The notes: generated from the letters alone by a model not told the origin. Positions 34,301 through 46,709 are shown, counted from the first letter of the stretch. The stretch is 64,000 bases of DNA from Cephalopachus bancanus (GCA_027257055.1 JAPVLO010000044.1:3906001-3970000); one strand, 5' to 3'. Translations and numbers: made by a program.

Positions 34301-35364
34301 AAACAGGCACAAGGAACAAATACATTATGTAGAGTGTTATAAGGCAATCCATGTTATGGGGGCAGAGGGACTGCACTGGCTCAGGAGAGCCAAGTGGTCG
34401 GGGCTGGGTGTCGAGAGAAGATGGCGGGGCAGGTAGCAGAGTGGTCTGAGCGCTGTGGGGACAGGAGGGAAGGCAGCCAGCACAAGCTGAGTGGAAGAGG
34501 AAGGGCGGGGGGGCAGGTTTTCAAGGCAGGTGTTACTCCAGGAGGGAGTAACTCTCCCACAGGAGACAGTTTGCCCGCCAAGAGCCCCAGACAGAGAAAG
34601 CGAAGTGGGGTGCATCAAGCAGTTGGGTCTGGTGGCACTGGTGCTTCAGGGGGAGTGTGTTGGACGCAAAGTGGAAGCTGGGTTGTAAAGCTGCTCAGCT
34701 ATAACATGGGTCTGGAGGACGGACTGTGCCTGGAGTCCTGTAAGCGAAGTTGAGGAAGGCAGAGGAGGACAGTGGCGGCCATGCTGCTTTCCCAAACTCC
34801 CCGCTTTCTTTTTCTACCATTCTCCAGGGCGGCCTCTGGTAGGCATGGCCACTTGACCAACTCTGGTCACCGAAAGGAGTGTGGAAGTTTCAATGTCACT
34901 TCGAGGTGGCGTGAGACTCTCTAACGACCCTGTGGGTGTCGATTACTGTCTCCTTTGGCCGGGGTACCTGACCCATGGCGTTGGCGACGGCGACCCTGGT
35001 TAGTTGCCCAGACCTGAAGCCGGTTTTGTGTGAACAAGAAATGAACTTCTGTGGGACTAAGTCAGAGACTTGGGGGTTGTTCTTACTGCAACATAACTTA
35101 GCCTATTGGGACTAACACAAGGCCTGTTTCAGAAAGCCCTCAGTTCCTCACTAGACTCATCTCATTCCTGGACATTGGGCAGAATCTTCCCAATCTCCAT
35201 GCAATCCACAGCACCTGCCTCCTATCTCACCAGCACCCATCCGGTTCCCACCCAGCTGGGTCCTGACGTTGATGGTCATTCATCAGCCCTGGCATTTCTC
35301 CAGGACTTTCTGAAATTTCTTGAGTCTTAGGTCTTCCATCCAATAGTGTCGCAAGGCAAGCAAA
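34301..35364. other. Non-coding; L2-like body then an unnamed CpG-bearing repeat
   Basis: 34301-34550 reads as weak antisense L2. 34810-35115 ends in 'GAGACTTGGGGGTTGTTCTT' and 'ACTGCAACATAACTTAGCC', an ancient-repeat style 3' end. It holds an unusual CpG cluster (about 34900-35010). An open frame of 119 codons at 34394-34753 lies in the L2-like part and is not a gene. Confidence 0.4.
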
Positions 35365-35480
35365 GGATGACCCCAGTGAGCCCATTTTGCAGGGGCAGAA
35401 ACCGAGACACAGGTGAGCCTAATGGCATGGCCAAGGTTGCTGTCTGAGAGGACCCAGGGATGAGCTTCAAGGCCTGTCTG
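35365..35480 (-). mobile_element. MIR SINE fragment, antisense
   Basis: 'CCATTTTGCAGGGGCAGAAA', CCGAGACACAGGTGAGC and GGCCAAGGTTGCTGTCTGAG are reversed MIR. Confidence 0.6.
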
Positions 35481-35584
35481 GGCTGTCTGGGATGTCATTT
35501 TTCTGGCCCAGGACTTGAAGATTCCCATGGGACTGAGAGCCAGGTAGGGGCCACGGATTTCTAATCACTCTTTAACCACAGGAT

Positions 35585-36060
35585 GACCCTGAATCCTCCA
35601 TGCCGGCCTGCAGCCAAGTCGGAGAAAGGCAGGCTGGGGCACATCCTTGGACGCTTCTCCAGTGCTCTTTCCCTTCTGCCTGCCCCCTCTCTGCCCCAGG
35701 CACACAGGTCACCAGACAGCTTCACTAACAGGTCCGGCTGCTGCCTGACTCACAACTTCACATCAGCTGTTTCACAGATGCAATAGCTCTGCCCCGTCCT
35801 TGTTTCTGTTCCAGACTGACTCCTGTTCATTCTTCTGACCTTGGCCTGTGTGTCACTTCCTAGGGGTGGTTCTCCCTGATTTTCTAGACAGATGCCGCAT
35901 TACCTGCTCTCACACCCCCTGTGTGACTCCCCTGCATGTTGTCCTGATACCTGTCAGCAGTGTGCTCACCTTTGGATAATGCCCACCTTCCCTCCTAGGC
36001 TGTAAGCACCATGTGGGTAGAGCCCTTTTCTGTTTTCCGAAGCCCAGGGTTCTGAACTTA
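35585..36060 (+). mobile_element. L2 LINE 3' region
   Basis: Body words such as 'CTTGGCCTGTGTGTCACTTC' lead to 'GGCTGTAAGCACCATGTGGG' and GTTTTCCGAAGCCCAGG near the L2 3' end. Diverged. Confidence 0.55.
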
Positions 36061-37989
36061 ACAAACCACACTACATATTTGTAGACAACATGAATAAATT
36101 GTCAGAAGCTGTACAAACAGAAGGGATTTTTGTCTGTCTACGTTAAATGGCAATTCCACCTTGCCTGGCTTAGGTGGGATTTCATGGATCCTCTCACCAT
36201 AGGGACTTGATTGCATTTTAAATAAAAAGACCCAGTCCCTGGACACTGTGGGCAGCCTGCACCAGAGCCTTTCCTGAGTAATGAACTTCCCAGCATTATT
36301 GCTGCATTAAATTGTGCTAATCAAATGGGAAGTGGTGAGCAGTTTTCTCCCTGTGTAATCCTCCCTGAGCTGTACACCCTCAGTGGGAAAATAAAAAGGC
36401 CCACAAGAACCAGAGTTCAGGATGGGTCAAAGAGTAGCAGCAGTTTTGATTTGTGTTAATTTTGCATGTACAAAAAACTCTGCTCATTTCTCATCATTAC
36501 AAAGAGGCAGAAGCATGACAATAACATGCTATTTGAAGAGCAATAATCAAAAGCAGAACATTTTGCTCAGACACGAAGAGGCAGAAGAAGAGTGTGCCAC
36601 ACTGTGCCACACGGTCTGCGTCCCCGAGAACAAAGCCTGTTTGCCAAACTCCCCTTTGAAGGACCCACACCTCCAGGTGTGTGTGGGGGTGCAGGAGTCG
36701 TGCTGTCCACACAAAGTGGCTCGTGGTTCAGGATTCAGATGAACTCATCCTTCATTCTTTCTTTCAGTGAGCAGTTCCTAAACTCAAAGCTGGGCATAGA
36801 GACGAGCAGGCCATGGCCCCCACTGTTGGGATACTTCAATTCCAGGAAAGGAGTGGAGACAAAATGGGCACTTGTACTACCAAGGGCAGAGTGCTGTTGT
36901 GATGGGGAGGGTTGCAGATGCTGGGAAGTACAAGGGCGGGGAGGCTGCGGGGGGTGGGGGTCTAGATTGTCCTGTGTCCACACTGCCCTACTCCCACTGA
37001 GCCTTGGCCTGCAGTGGGCGTGGACAGCCAGCTTTTGAAATTCCCCCTCTAGAGTCAAGGGGTCTTTCAGTTTCTCGGGTCCAGAGAAATTTCCCTGACA
37101 GAAATTAGAGGACAGAAAAAGTCCTCTAATACTTGTGTTCTAACGACTTCTGGTGTCAACTTGCAGGCTTCAGTCCAAGTTTACAAAGATCCTTTGGAGC
37201 AGACCAAAGGCCCACTTTGTCTTATCCCAGAAGTCAAACTGGAGATGTTCAAGATCTCTCTTACTTCCAGGGACTCTTGGAAAGACTGTGCAGGATGCTG
37301 AGAAGGAAGAAAGGACAAGAGGGAAGCAAGACAATAGGAAAAGCAGACTGGGGACAGGAGCACTCACTTGGATCCACTGGCGTGCTTCTCCCAGAAGAGT
37401 GAGAGGCTTAGAAGGAAATTGAGAGCACCGCTGTCACCAGGTGGTTGGACGACAAATCCCCTGTACTGAGCCCTTTCTGTTTTCCAGACACATGGTGCTC
37501 ATCATCCATTAGTAATGTCACCTTTAATGCCCATTCATCTCTACGTCTCAGTGAGGCCAGTGACTCTCAGAAGGAGTCATCAGTGTACCTGATTCACACA
37601 GTGACACTACCAAAGTCTCTATTGGCTCATTTCAAACCCATTTGATCTTCACTGAAGCCTGCAGGGGGTTTCTGAGTGCACTATGACGTGGTTTTATGAA
37701 AGCTAGAGAGTAGCACAGAACAAGTGGCTCTGGTGCCCATTGTTTTTGAAAAGCCATTACATTTCCAGATCATGCATTGCGGTGGCAGACCGTGCCCTTC
37801 GGTGTTTGGGAAACTTAAGAACAAGCAAGAATGTGAAGTTTATATATGTGTACATTATTGTATGTACACACATATGTACATCTGAAAAATGAGGTGGGGA
37901 AATATACTTTTCTTTTTCTTATGTATTTACTAACGTATTTCTGAACATTTACTGTGGCACTAACAAAAGAGAGGCAAAGTTTGTTATTT
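36061..37989. other. Non-coding; possible conserved block
   Basis: 36275-36410 ('GCATTATTGCTGCATTAAAT', 'TGTGCTAATCAAATGGGAAG' and 'TGTGTAATCCTCCCTGAGCT') is unrepetitive and might be a conserved enhancer-like element (inference). About 37841-37885 has a TATATGTGTACAT/TATGTACACACATATG near-palindrome. Overlapping frames at 36422-37422 (up to 148 codons) lack domains. Confidence 0.45.
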
Positions 37990-38370
37990 TATTGAGGTTA
38001 TGTTCCAAAGGGTAGTTGATAGGTAACCAAGGACTTAATCATGCATCATTGTCTCTTTTCCATGGCATACCACCTTGTTTCTCAGGATAGGTTTTAATGG
38101 CTGCATAATATTCCACTATTTGGATTACAAGAATTTAGCTAACTATGTCCCTATTGTTAGGTTTCTTCAAATTTGAGGGGATTGCAAAAAAAAAAAAAAT
38201 GTATCTGTGCTTTCACAAATATTTTCTTAGGATATGAGCAGAGAAAAGGAACTGTTGGGCCAAAGGGTATGAACATTTTTAGGAATTTTGCTATAACTAT
38301 CCCCAAAGCTAGCCCAAGTTTCTACCCTAAGCTGGAGGGTATGAGACTGAAAACTAAGTTTCTCTTGGAA
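37990..38370 (-). mobile_element. Decayed LINE-like segment, antisense
   Basis: 'TGGCTGCATAATATTCCACT' and 'ACTGTTGGGCCAAAGGGTAT' recall the reverse complement of an L1-type ORF2 end. Heavily decayed. Confidence 0.4.
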
Positions 38371-38374
38371 TTAA

Positions 38375-41300
38375 ACTAGAAATCAGTAACACAGGTATCT
38401 GAAAAAAAGTCCTCTAATACTTGGAAATTAAACAACACATTACTAAATGATCTATGGGTTAAAAGGAAATCTCAAGACAAAATAATAGTGTGGACAAACA
38501 ATATAAAATTCAACATGTTTAATTTATAAGATGCAGTTAAAGCTATGCTTAATGAGGAATATACACCATTAAATGGTTATATTTTTTAAAGGTTTTATAT
38601 CAACAACCTATCATTTTAACTTTAAAAAAACTACAAAGGAGGAAAATAAACCCAAAGCAAGCCGAAGGAAAGGGAAACATTGGAAAAAAATGGAAATCAA
38701 TCAAATTAAAAACAAAAAAATAGAGAAATCAATGAAAAAAGTTGATTCTTTGAAAAAATCAATACAATTGATAAACTTCTAGACAGATTCTCAAAGAAAT
38801 AGAAAAGACACAAATTAACATTATTTGGAATGAAAGAGAGAATTTCAGTTACAGAAAACACAGGTGTTAAAAGTTTAGCAAGGGAATACCATAAACAGCC
38901 TTATATATGCAAATTTGACAGCTTAGATAAAGTCATTCAATTTCTTGAATGCCTCAAATTACCAAACTCTTCCAAAATAAATAATCTAAGTGTCCATTAT
39001 CTATAAAGAAATTGGAAGCTTAAAACCTTCTGAAAGAGAAAACTCCAAGCCCAATTTTTTTGTGTGTGTGAATTCTGTCAAACATTTAATGAAAATTCTC
39101 TACACAAGTTTTTCCAGAAAATAGAAGAGGAGGAAATGCTTCTGGCTTATTTTACAAGGCCAGCATTACCTTGATTCCAAAACCAGAAAAGGAGAGTGCA
39201 GGAAAAATACAGGCCATTATCTCTCATGGATAGGGACGCAAAAATCCTCAACAAAATGTTAGCAAATCCAGTCCAGGAATATATAAAATAATCTATCATA
39301 GCTAGATGTATTGTGTCCCAGGAAGGCAAAGTTGGTTCAACATTTGAAAATTAGTCACTATAATCTTCCACATTAACAAATTGAAGAAGAAAAGCCACAT
39401 GGTCATACTAATTGATCTAGAAAAGCATTAAAAAAAAATCCATCCATGTTAAAAGCTTAGCAAACTGGAAATAAAAGGGAATTTCCTTAACCTGATATAG
39501 GACATCCATAAAACACCCATAGCCAACACCACATCTAATGGTGAAAAGAATGTGTGCATTTCCTTGTTCCCTACAGCTTGAGGGAACAAGGAAAAGACAT
39601 TCACTCGCAGGATTCCAATTCAACCTTGTAATGAAAGTCCCACTTGGCAATAAGGCCAAAACCAAATAAGACACAGAGATTGGAAAGAAAGTAAAATTGT
39701 CTCTATTCATAGATAGCATGATTATATACATAGACAATCCCAAATAATTTTTTTTTTTTAAAAAGCAAAAACTAAAATTAGAACTATTAATGAGCTTAGC
39801 AAGGTCAGGACATCCAAGCAAGGTCAGGACATACCAAAAAAACCAGTTGTATTTCTACATGCCAGAAATGGGAAGTAGAAAGTTAAAATACTAAAAAATA
39901 ACATGTATAGTATCTCCAAAAAATAGCTACATAGGTATAAATCTAACAAAGATGTGTGTAAGATCTGTATGCTGAGAATTACAAAATGATGATGGAAAGA
40001 CTCAAAGAAGATCTAAATAATTGAAGAGACATGCTGTGCTTATGTATTGGAAAACTCAACATAGCTAAGACACCAATTCTCTCCCAAACTGATCCAGATA
40101 TTTAATGCAATTCCAATCAAAATCACAGCAGGAATTCTTATTGATTTAGACAAATTAATTCTAAGATTTGTATGGAAAGGCAAAAGAGCTAGAGTAGACA
40201 AAAAAAATCTTTAAAAAAGAACGACGTTGGAGAATTGTGTACTATCAGATTTTAATACTTATTTTAAAGCTACAGTAATCTAGATGGTATGGTATTGGTC
40301 AAAAGATAGACACATAGGTCAATGGAACAGAATGGAAAGTTCAGCGATAAACCCACACAAATACAATCTATTGATTTTTGCAGAAGGTGCAAAGGCAATG
40401 CAATGGAGAAAGAATAATCTTTTCTACAAATGGTGTAGGAGCAATTGAACAACCCTATGCCAAAGGAAGAAAGGAAGGGAAAAAAAAGAACAAAATTTTA
40501 TTGAGAAGAAAGGACATTGATATATACCTCCCACCTTATGCAAAAATTAACTCAAAATTTACCATAGACCTACATGTGAAATGTAAAAGAATACATGGTA
40601 GAAAATTTTTGTGACCTTGAGTTAGACAAAGAGATTTTAGACTTTACATACCTAAAGAAAAATTCATTTTAAAAAATTAATAAACTGGACTTCATTAAAA
40701 TGAAAAACTTTGGCTCTGCAAAAGATACTGTTAAAAGACTGAGAAGACAAATCACAGAATGGGAGAAGTTATTTACAAATTACATAAGCATTTGTATCCA
40801 GAAGATACAAAGAACTCAAAACTCAAGAATAAGGGAAAAAACTTAATTAAAAAGTAGGCAAATATTTGAACATACTTCACAAAGAAAATGTGTAGATAGC
40901 AAATAAGCACATGAAAAGACGATCAACATCATTAGTCATTAGGGAAATGCAAATTAAAACCACAGTGTGACATTACTATACCCCTATTAGAATAAATTTT
41001 AAAAACAACAACAACAACCTGAAGATACCAAATGCTGCCAAGGATGTGTAGCAAAAAACTCTTATACTTTGCTGGTTGAAGTGCAAAGTAGTTCAGCCAC
41101 TCTGGAAAACAGTTTTGGCAGCTTCTTCTAAAGTTAAACATACACTTAATAGATGATCCAGTAATCCTACTCTTAGGTATTTACCCTAGAGAAATAGACA
41201 CTTGTCGTCAGACAAAATCCTCTTTGTGAATGTTTGTAACAGTTTTATTTATAATTGCCCCCAAGTGGGCAAACTTTTAGTTGAAACAACCTAAATATTC

Positions 41301-41650
41301 TTCAGTGAATGAATGGATAAAGAAATATTGGTACATCCATACAATGGAATACTAGTCAACAATAAAAAGGAGCAAACTGTTGATATACACAGCAGCATCA
41401 AGGGCATTACACTGAGTGAGAAAAGGTGGAAGGAAAAGTTGCATACCATGTGCTTCCGTGTATATGGAAAGCAAAATCATAAGGCTAGAGAACAGATCAG
41501 AGGGATAAGAGTAGGATTTTAAAACAAAGTGGCAGCGTATGGGAACTTCTGGGATGATGGAATTTGCCTGTATTTTGACTATAGTAGTGTGTCTTTATGT
41601 TAACACTCAGAACTGTACATGCCCAAAAGGGAGGTCTGTTTTAAGCAAAT
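38375..41650 (+). mobile_element. Long decayed L1 ORF2 plus 3' UTR
   Basis: Conceptual pieces of L1 ORF2 run in order. They include a KKVDSL segment (about 38740), 'ASITLIPKPEKE'-like text (about 39160), a LIDLEKH-like word (about 39412) and the 'WKGKRARVD' region (about 40170). The C-terminal part near 40900-41060 follows, then a TMEY-like end (about 41340). Stops and frameshifts are dense. The 3' end lies near 'AACTGTACATGCCCAAAAGG'. It represents an L1M-age insertion. Internal duplicates AGCAAGGTCAGGACATMC occur at about 39798-39832. Confidence 0.85.
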
Positions 41651-42299
41651 TTTTAAAAAAAGTTAACCCTTCTGATGTAGTCTTCTTCCCACCACAATAC
41701 ACTATCTCCAGAGGCCAGGAGTTACCCAGAGCACCTTCCTAACTTTGCTTTACAGAGTATAATACACATCTGCTCAATTTTGTCTCCCAGGACCAACTTT
41801 CTCTCTTAATTACAACTATACTGTTAATTGTGAAAGCCTATCTTGTACGTTCTGGGTGGAAGGACAATTAATTTGGCTCATAAGAATGCTCGGCTTTCTA
41901 CATCCTGCTCCTTGGTCCTCCCAAACTTTCATGGTTCCTGCCTATTTCTTAAACTTTGTTTTAACACATCAGTTAGGCTGCTTGTGGTTGTAAATAACGG
42001 CTTTCTGAAAATAATATGAAGATTGTTTTTTTCTCACATGACTAAAAGTTCAAAGGGTTAACTGTATCAAGATTGATTAATTCTGGAACGCATGTATATA
42101 CTTAGGACTCTACCATCAAGGAAAAACATGGTGAGAGAGATGGTTTTGGTATCAGGCGATCAACAGTGTCTACCACATTCTCTCTCTTCTGTTACCACAC
42201 CTAACAGTCGATTGACCTTTGCCTAAGGTAACCTGTGCCCATTTCTGTGGCTTGTAAAAAAGGAATCTCAATGAATGTGCAGGCCCAATGGAATGCTGT
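41651..42299. other. Non-coding, no gene seen
   Basis: AT-rich, with possible decayed repeat ('AACGGCTTTCTGAAAATAAT'). Nothing firm. Confidence 0.45.
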
Positions 42300-42565
42300 G
42301 TCACCACTGGAATGTAAGCGCCTGCAGACAGGAACATGTCTAATTGCTTACCACCATGCTTTATCCCCAGCAACTGAAACACTGCCTGGCATACAGTAGT
42401 GACTAAAAATTTGATTGCTAACTGACCAGTGGACAAAATGACTAGAATGTAATCAGTATGAGGGCACACGTTTTTTGTTCTTTTTGTTGACTGTGGAATC
42501 CCTAGTGCCCAGAACAGTGCCTAGCACATAGTTGGCATTTAATAAATATTAGCTGAATAAATACA
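42300..42565 (+). mobile_element. Two consecutive L2 3' ends
   Basis: First copy: 'AATGTAAGCGCCTGCAGACA', 'ACTGCCTGGCATACAGTAGT'. Second copy: 'AGAACAGTGCCTAGCACATA', 'TTAATAAATATTAGCTGAAT'. Two tails in the same orientation within about 270 bp suggest two insertions or a duplication. Confidence 0.8.
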
Positions 42566-43289
42566 TGGGTTTTGGGATCATATGCAGTGGGTCTGGCTCT
42601 GCACTAAAGTCTGGAAATATAGCTGGGGTAAACAAGTCAAACAAATAAGCTCTGAATCCCCAGAGATATTTGGGACACACAAATAATAAGCCTTAGGAGC
42701 TTTCTTCTCACAACCACTCTCAAGAAGAGAGAACACACATCTGAGAATCCAAGGGCAAATCAGGCCGCTTTCCTTAGCATTGATCTGCCCTTTCTTATTG
42801 CCATCTGCTCCCGTCAGGATGTTCCTTGGGAAAAAAAGAAGAAACCAAATAAAATTAAAGATGTTGCCAGATGCTCCCAGCAGAAGTAACATCTTGGGTG
42901 AAAATTTCCCAGGCCCATGATATATTAATTGGGGCTGGGAGGCTGGGGACATCAGGAACACATAAAATGTGTTTTTCTGGAGACAGTCTCCAGGAGGAAG
43001 GACTTGAGGACCCCAGGTAGAAGTCACAGCATCACAGCTCATAATATCGGCAAAGCATATCACCAATCTGAAACTGCTTACATGGCCCCTTCTCTTCCCC
43101 ACCCTTGGGTTCCTGAAGGGCGGAATCTGTGGTTCTCTTTCCCACGTTCATCCTGTGCCTGGGGAATGCCCATCCAATTAGCAGGTGCTCAAGGAAAATC
43201 CCAGCAGGAGGCTGGAGGGCACTTCTAAGTCAACATGTCTGAAATGCAGCTCTCTTCTTCCTCCCTTCCAGTATCACCCAATACCACTG
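42566..43289. other. Non-coding, no gene seen
   Basis: The minus-strand 174-codon frame (42578-43102) has no recognisable domain or signal and is probably chance. Confidence 0.5.
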
Positions 43290-44175
43290 CCTGCACCTTG
43301 CAGCACTGGTGGAGCATTCGTTGTCCCCAGTCCTGGTTTATGTCATCCCAATTCACTCCATCCCTCAAGTTAGCAACTGCAGTCATTCCAAGTCCCTCCC
43401 TCTTTCTCACCTCCTACATACAAGAGTCACCTGTTGTAGCTTCATCCTGTAGCCACACCCCTAGCCTGGCTGTCCCCGTAATTTGCCTGAATGACCTCAG
43501 CCATCTCCCATGTGATCACTTTGTCCAATGGCTCTGCCCTTCTCGGTCATTTCTCACATAATAGCCAGAATGATCTTTGTGAAGCACCATGCTTATCTCG
43601 ATACTCCCATGCTCATTAAATCTGTGAGTGATTCTTTGCCTCCTTCTCAAGGCACTGAGTGCCCATCCCAATCTGGGTCCACCCCCCCTTCTGGTTTTGC
43701 TGGCTTGCTCCTCCTCCTCAGCCCCAAATGCCATGGCACATTCCCTGTGCTTAGAGCTTCTTGAGTATAGATCACATTATCTGACAACTGTCTACATGCC
43801 TTTCTCCTGCCCTGGATCCTGACTCTTGGGACTCTGGGATTACGACTTTCACATGTGCATCTCTCTCCACTGCCTTGCTGCTTCTCAAGGCACCTGCTCC
43901 CAGCCAGTCCAGCTGCCTTCATAGTCTTCCTTCTTGTGTTTTTTCCCAACTCCATCCCAGCACTCATACTGCCGCCTCCACTTGCTAGCACCTTTTTGCT
44001 TTGCTCCCAATACCCAAATTCCGTTCATTTTATAAGTCCTTCCTCCATGCTGCCTTCCCTGATAGCTCCTGTACTTCCTTTTGCTCTGTTTTCCAGAATG
44101 GAAAATGGGAACAGTAATCTTGTGTGCCAAATGTATTGCTCTATCCCAACTGCTTAGAACAATGCACAATTTCAA
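43290..44175 (+). mobile_element. L2 LINE, long 3' part
   Basis: Consecutive L2 landmarks are 'AGCCAGAATGATCTTTGTGA', 'TGATTCTTTGCCTCCTTCTC', 'ATGCCATGGCACATTCCCTG' and 'CTTCCTCCATGCTGCCTTCC' followed by CTGATAGCTCC. It ends near GCTTAGAACAATGCAC. Open frames here are L2 remnants. Confidence 0.75.
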
Positions 44176-44369
44176 AGCTGAAGAACAATGTGAAAATGAA
44201 AAAGAAGGGGTGAAGGAAGGAAGAAAGTGGAAGGCTGGCTTCCCAGCACTGAGTCTTTGCTATCTCCTCCTCTTTGTTCTTCATCTGTGTTTATGTATTT
44301 GTCTGGTCCGACAAGTCAGCTAAGGTGGCCAGAGGTGCTTTCTTGGCATATGTGAGATTTCCCATGTGT

Positions 44370-44500
44370 ATACCAATTCAACAAATATTTGCTGAGTACT
44401 TACTCAGAGTGCTGAGCACTAGGCACTAGAACACCGAGGCACACATGCATGGTCCCTGATGTGAATGAGGAGACAATTCAGCTATCAAGGAGCAGAGCTG
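44370..44500 (-). mobile_element. L2 LINE 3' end, antisense
   Basis: 'AATTCAACAAATATTTGCTG', 'AGTACTTACTCAGAGTGCTG' and 'ATGGTCCCTGATGTGAATGA' are the reversed L2 tail. Confidence 0.75.
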
Positions 44501-46087
44501 TCATGTAGCCAGTGGAGCTGCATTGGTTGTCAAGATATTAAAATGAGTCCAGACTTGTTTATGAACAGCTATTACTTTTAGTTCCCTAAGAATGCTTTAT
44601 AATCTCAGCTGCCCTCGGCCCTTCTGAGAGTCTCAGATCTTGCCACAGCCCGACACCTAAAGGGTTAGCACCTGACCAAGGAGGGCCCTGGCGTTGGTTT
44701 TGATTCTGTAGTATCCTTGCCGTGTATTTTGAATGTCACCTCTGGGTGGAAGGACAACTGGGAGGTCAGGTGGGTTCATCTAATGTGGGCTTGGTTCTGT
44801 TTGTTGAATGAACTGTCTGCAAGAACCACAAAAGGGAGTGACAGAGAGCCCACACTTCCACAGGAGTGGCTACATGGAGTGACGCCCAGACATTACCAAG
44901 ACAGCAACAAAAGAGTTTATGAAACTCAGGGAAAGGATCCAAGCTCTGGTGTTGGCTTTCACTGGCAAATTGCTTGGTGTGGCCTCGAGCTCTTTCATAA
45001 GGGGGTTGCAACCTGGATTCTCCACATATTAGTTCAGCTTGTTTTCAACTTTGAGTCAAGTTTCCTGGTAATTATTGTTTCTTGGTTATAACGGTGAAGT
45101 TGCCTCACCTTTGAGTTCTTGCTTCCCATATGAAGAGAAGGTTTCCAACAAACAAACAAACCACGTAAAAAGTCAAGCTTTTGGAGGTTTGATTTTATTT
45201 TTGTATCAATGTCAATACCCTGCTTGTGATATTGTACTATAGTTTTACAAAATGTTACCATTGGGGGAAAGTTGGCAAAATGTACAAGTGACCTTTCTGA
45301 ATTATTTCTTACAAATGCATGTGAATCTAAATTTATTTCAAAAATAATTTTAATTAAAAAAAATTTAATATGGTAGCCTCTTCTCACAGGGAGGTCAGAG
45401 ACTGGCTGAGTGTTTTATAAACTGAGTGGTAGGCCAGAGAGGGTGTGGAGGACCCAGAAGGCCAGAGAGCCTCCTGCTAAAAAAGAAAAAGTTCTTGGGC
45501 AGCTGCAACATCATTCTCACCTGAAGGCTCCAGCATCCTAGATGCAGACCCCAGGTTTGATGTCCTGTCTGCTGTGACCATCAACAGAGTGGTCCCTCCA
45601 GAGTCCTCAGGTCCTTTGGGTTTGTAGGGGGTGTCAGTTGTTTTGTTCTGCCTAAAAATCCTTCCATCCTGCAATAGCAACCTGCTTCTGCAAGTGAACT
45701 CCCCACTTCCCGTGCCACATGTTTCTGGAGCAGTTGTCAATCATACCACTCTACCTGTTGGGCCAAAGAATGGGCAAAAACACAGGCCTGGTCTTCCTTC
45801 CCACAGGCAGTAGTCCCTGGCCCAAGATTAGCCTCATGAACAGAGCTGGGCCAATCAGAATCCATGTGGCTTCCCATCTGGATGGAGAAGTACTCTTTCT
45901 TTTGGTATTGCTTAGTTAGATGATGCTAAACCTGCAGCTGGGCAAGGCAATGCCTACACTACCTGCCCTGCAAGGGGAGAGTCATCAGCAGAAAGAGATA
46001 TTGGATCAATATGGAGAGAATCCAAGAAATGAGAGAGAGAAAGGAGAAAGCAGCCTCACCTGAGTAGCATGAGACAGTGCATCCTCT
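44501..46087. other. Non-coding, no gene seen
   Basis: Unique or old repeat sequence. 45620-46060 resembles a MER-type repeat ('CTGGGCCAATCAGAATCCAT'), family uncertain. Open frames of 117-124 codons (44717-45091 +, 45034-45387 -) have no domain features. Confidence 0.45.
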
Positions 46088-46186
46088 GCCCATTTCATGA
46101 AGGGTTAAGCCATGGGTTCATGATAGAAGCCAGCTTGAGTTGGGCCTCTGTCATGAACCCATGGCTTAACCCTTCATGCAATGAGC
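46088..46186. repeat. Near-perfect stem-loop: 28-bp exact inverted repeat
   Basis: The left arm 46096-46123 begins CATGAAGGGTTAAG and ends GGGTTCATGA. It is the exact reverse complement of 46151-46178. Pairing extends inward (wobble, then three pairs) and outward (CATT with AATG after one mismatch, then two more pairs). This gives a stem of roughly 36-38 pairs around a loop of about 19 nt. It is not part of a repeat that I recognise. The hairpin could come from template switching, from two head-to-head fragments, or be a pre-miRNA-like structure. Confidence 0.9.
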
Positions 46187-46559
46187 CTGTGAACTAGACT
46201 GTCATCCTCAGTGCACAGCTGTGGCCAGCTGGGCCCAGTGAAAGCCCTGCACAATTCTCTCCAAGGCTGTACTAACACTGAAAACAGATGTGTTTTTAAC
46301 AGTGGCAAATCACTAGTTCCATGAATGATAAATGGAATGAAATGACAGAAGGGCCACACTGGGCCAAGAAGCAGCAGTCAAGTCTCATGGACACATAGAA
46401 CGTGCTCTGAGATCCTGGCGGTCCCTCTGCTGAGGCGCTGGCTATTCCAAAAGATTAATATTGTTTACATGAGCTATTAGTGTCAGTCCAGGAAAGGATG
46501 AGCCTGGAAGAGAAGATTTCATGTAAACAACTCCATCTCTATCTCAGGGTCTGGGTTAC
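46187..46559. other. Non-coding, with a paired forkhead-like motif
   Basis: Contains the 12-bp inverted pair TTGTTTACATGA / TCATGTAAACAA (46461-46472, 46519-46530). Otherwise unique. Confidence 0.55.
46461..46530. promoter_or_regulatory. Inverted pair of forkhead-type sites
   Basis: TTGTTTACATGA at 46461-46472 and its exact reverse complement at 46519-46530 contain TGTTTAC/GTAAACA, the core bound by FOX proteins. Whether they are used is unknown. Confidence 0.4.
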
Positions 46560-46705
46560 TGCTCTAGACATTCAATTCAGGGAGAGTTTGCCAAATACCT
46601 GAAAGGTGCTGAACAGCAGCCTAGGCAGTATGGGAATGGAGAGGTGGGCAAGACTAGAGTCTTTCCCTCAGGAACTTTGGCCTTTTGGGAAGACAGTTAC
46701 CAACA
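46560..46705 (-). mobile_element. L2-like fragment, antisense
   Basis: 'GTTTGCCAAATACCTGAAAG', 'GAGGTGGGCAAGACTAGAGT' and 'CTTTCCCTCAGGAACTTTGG' resemble the reversed L2 tail. Weak. Confidence 0.4.
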
Positions 46706-46709
46706 ATAG

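Noticed and set aside
34394..34753. 119-codon plus-strand frame
   Set aside because: It lies in antisense L2-like and purine-rich DNA, with low-complexity Gly/Arg/Ser content.
42578..43102. 174-codon minus-strand frame
   Set aside because: No domain, signal or codon pattern supports it, and no partner exons are visible. Likely chance.
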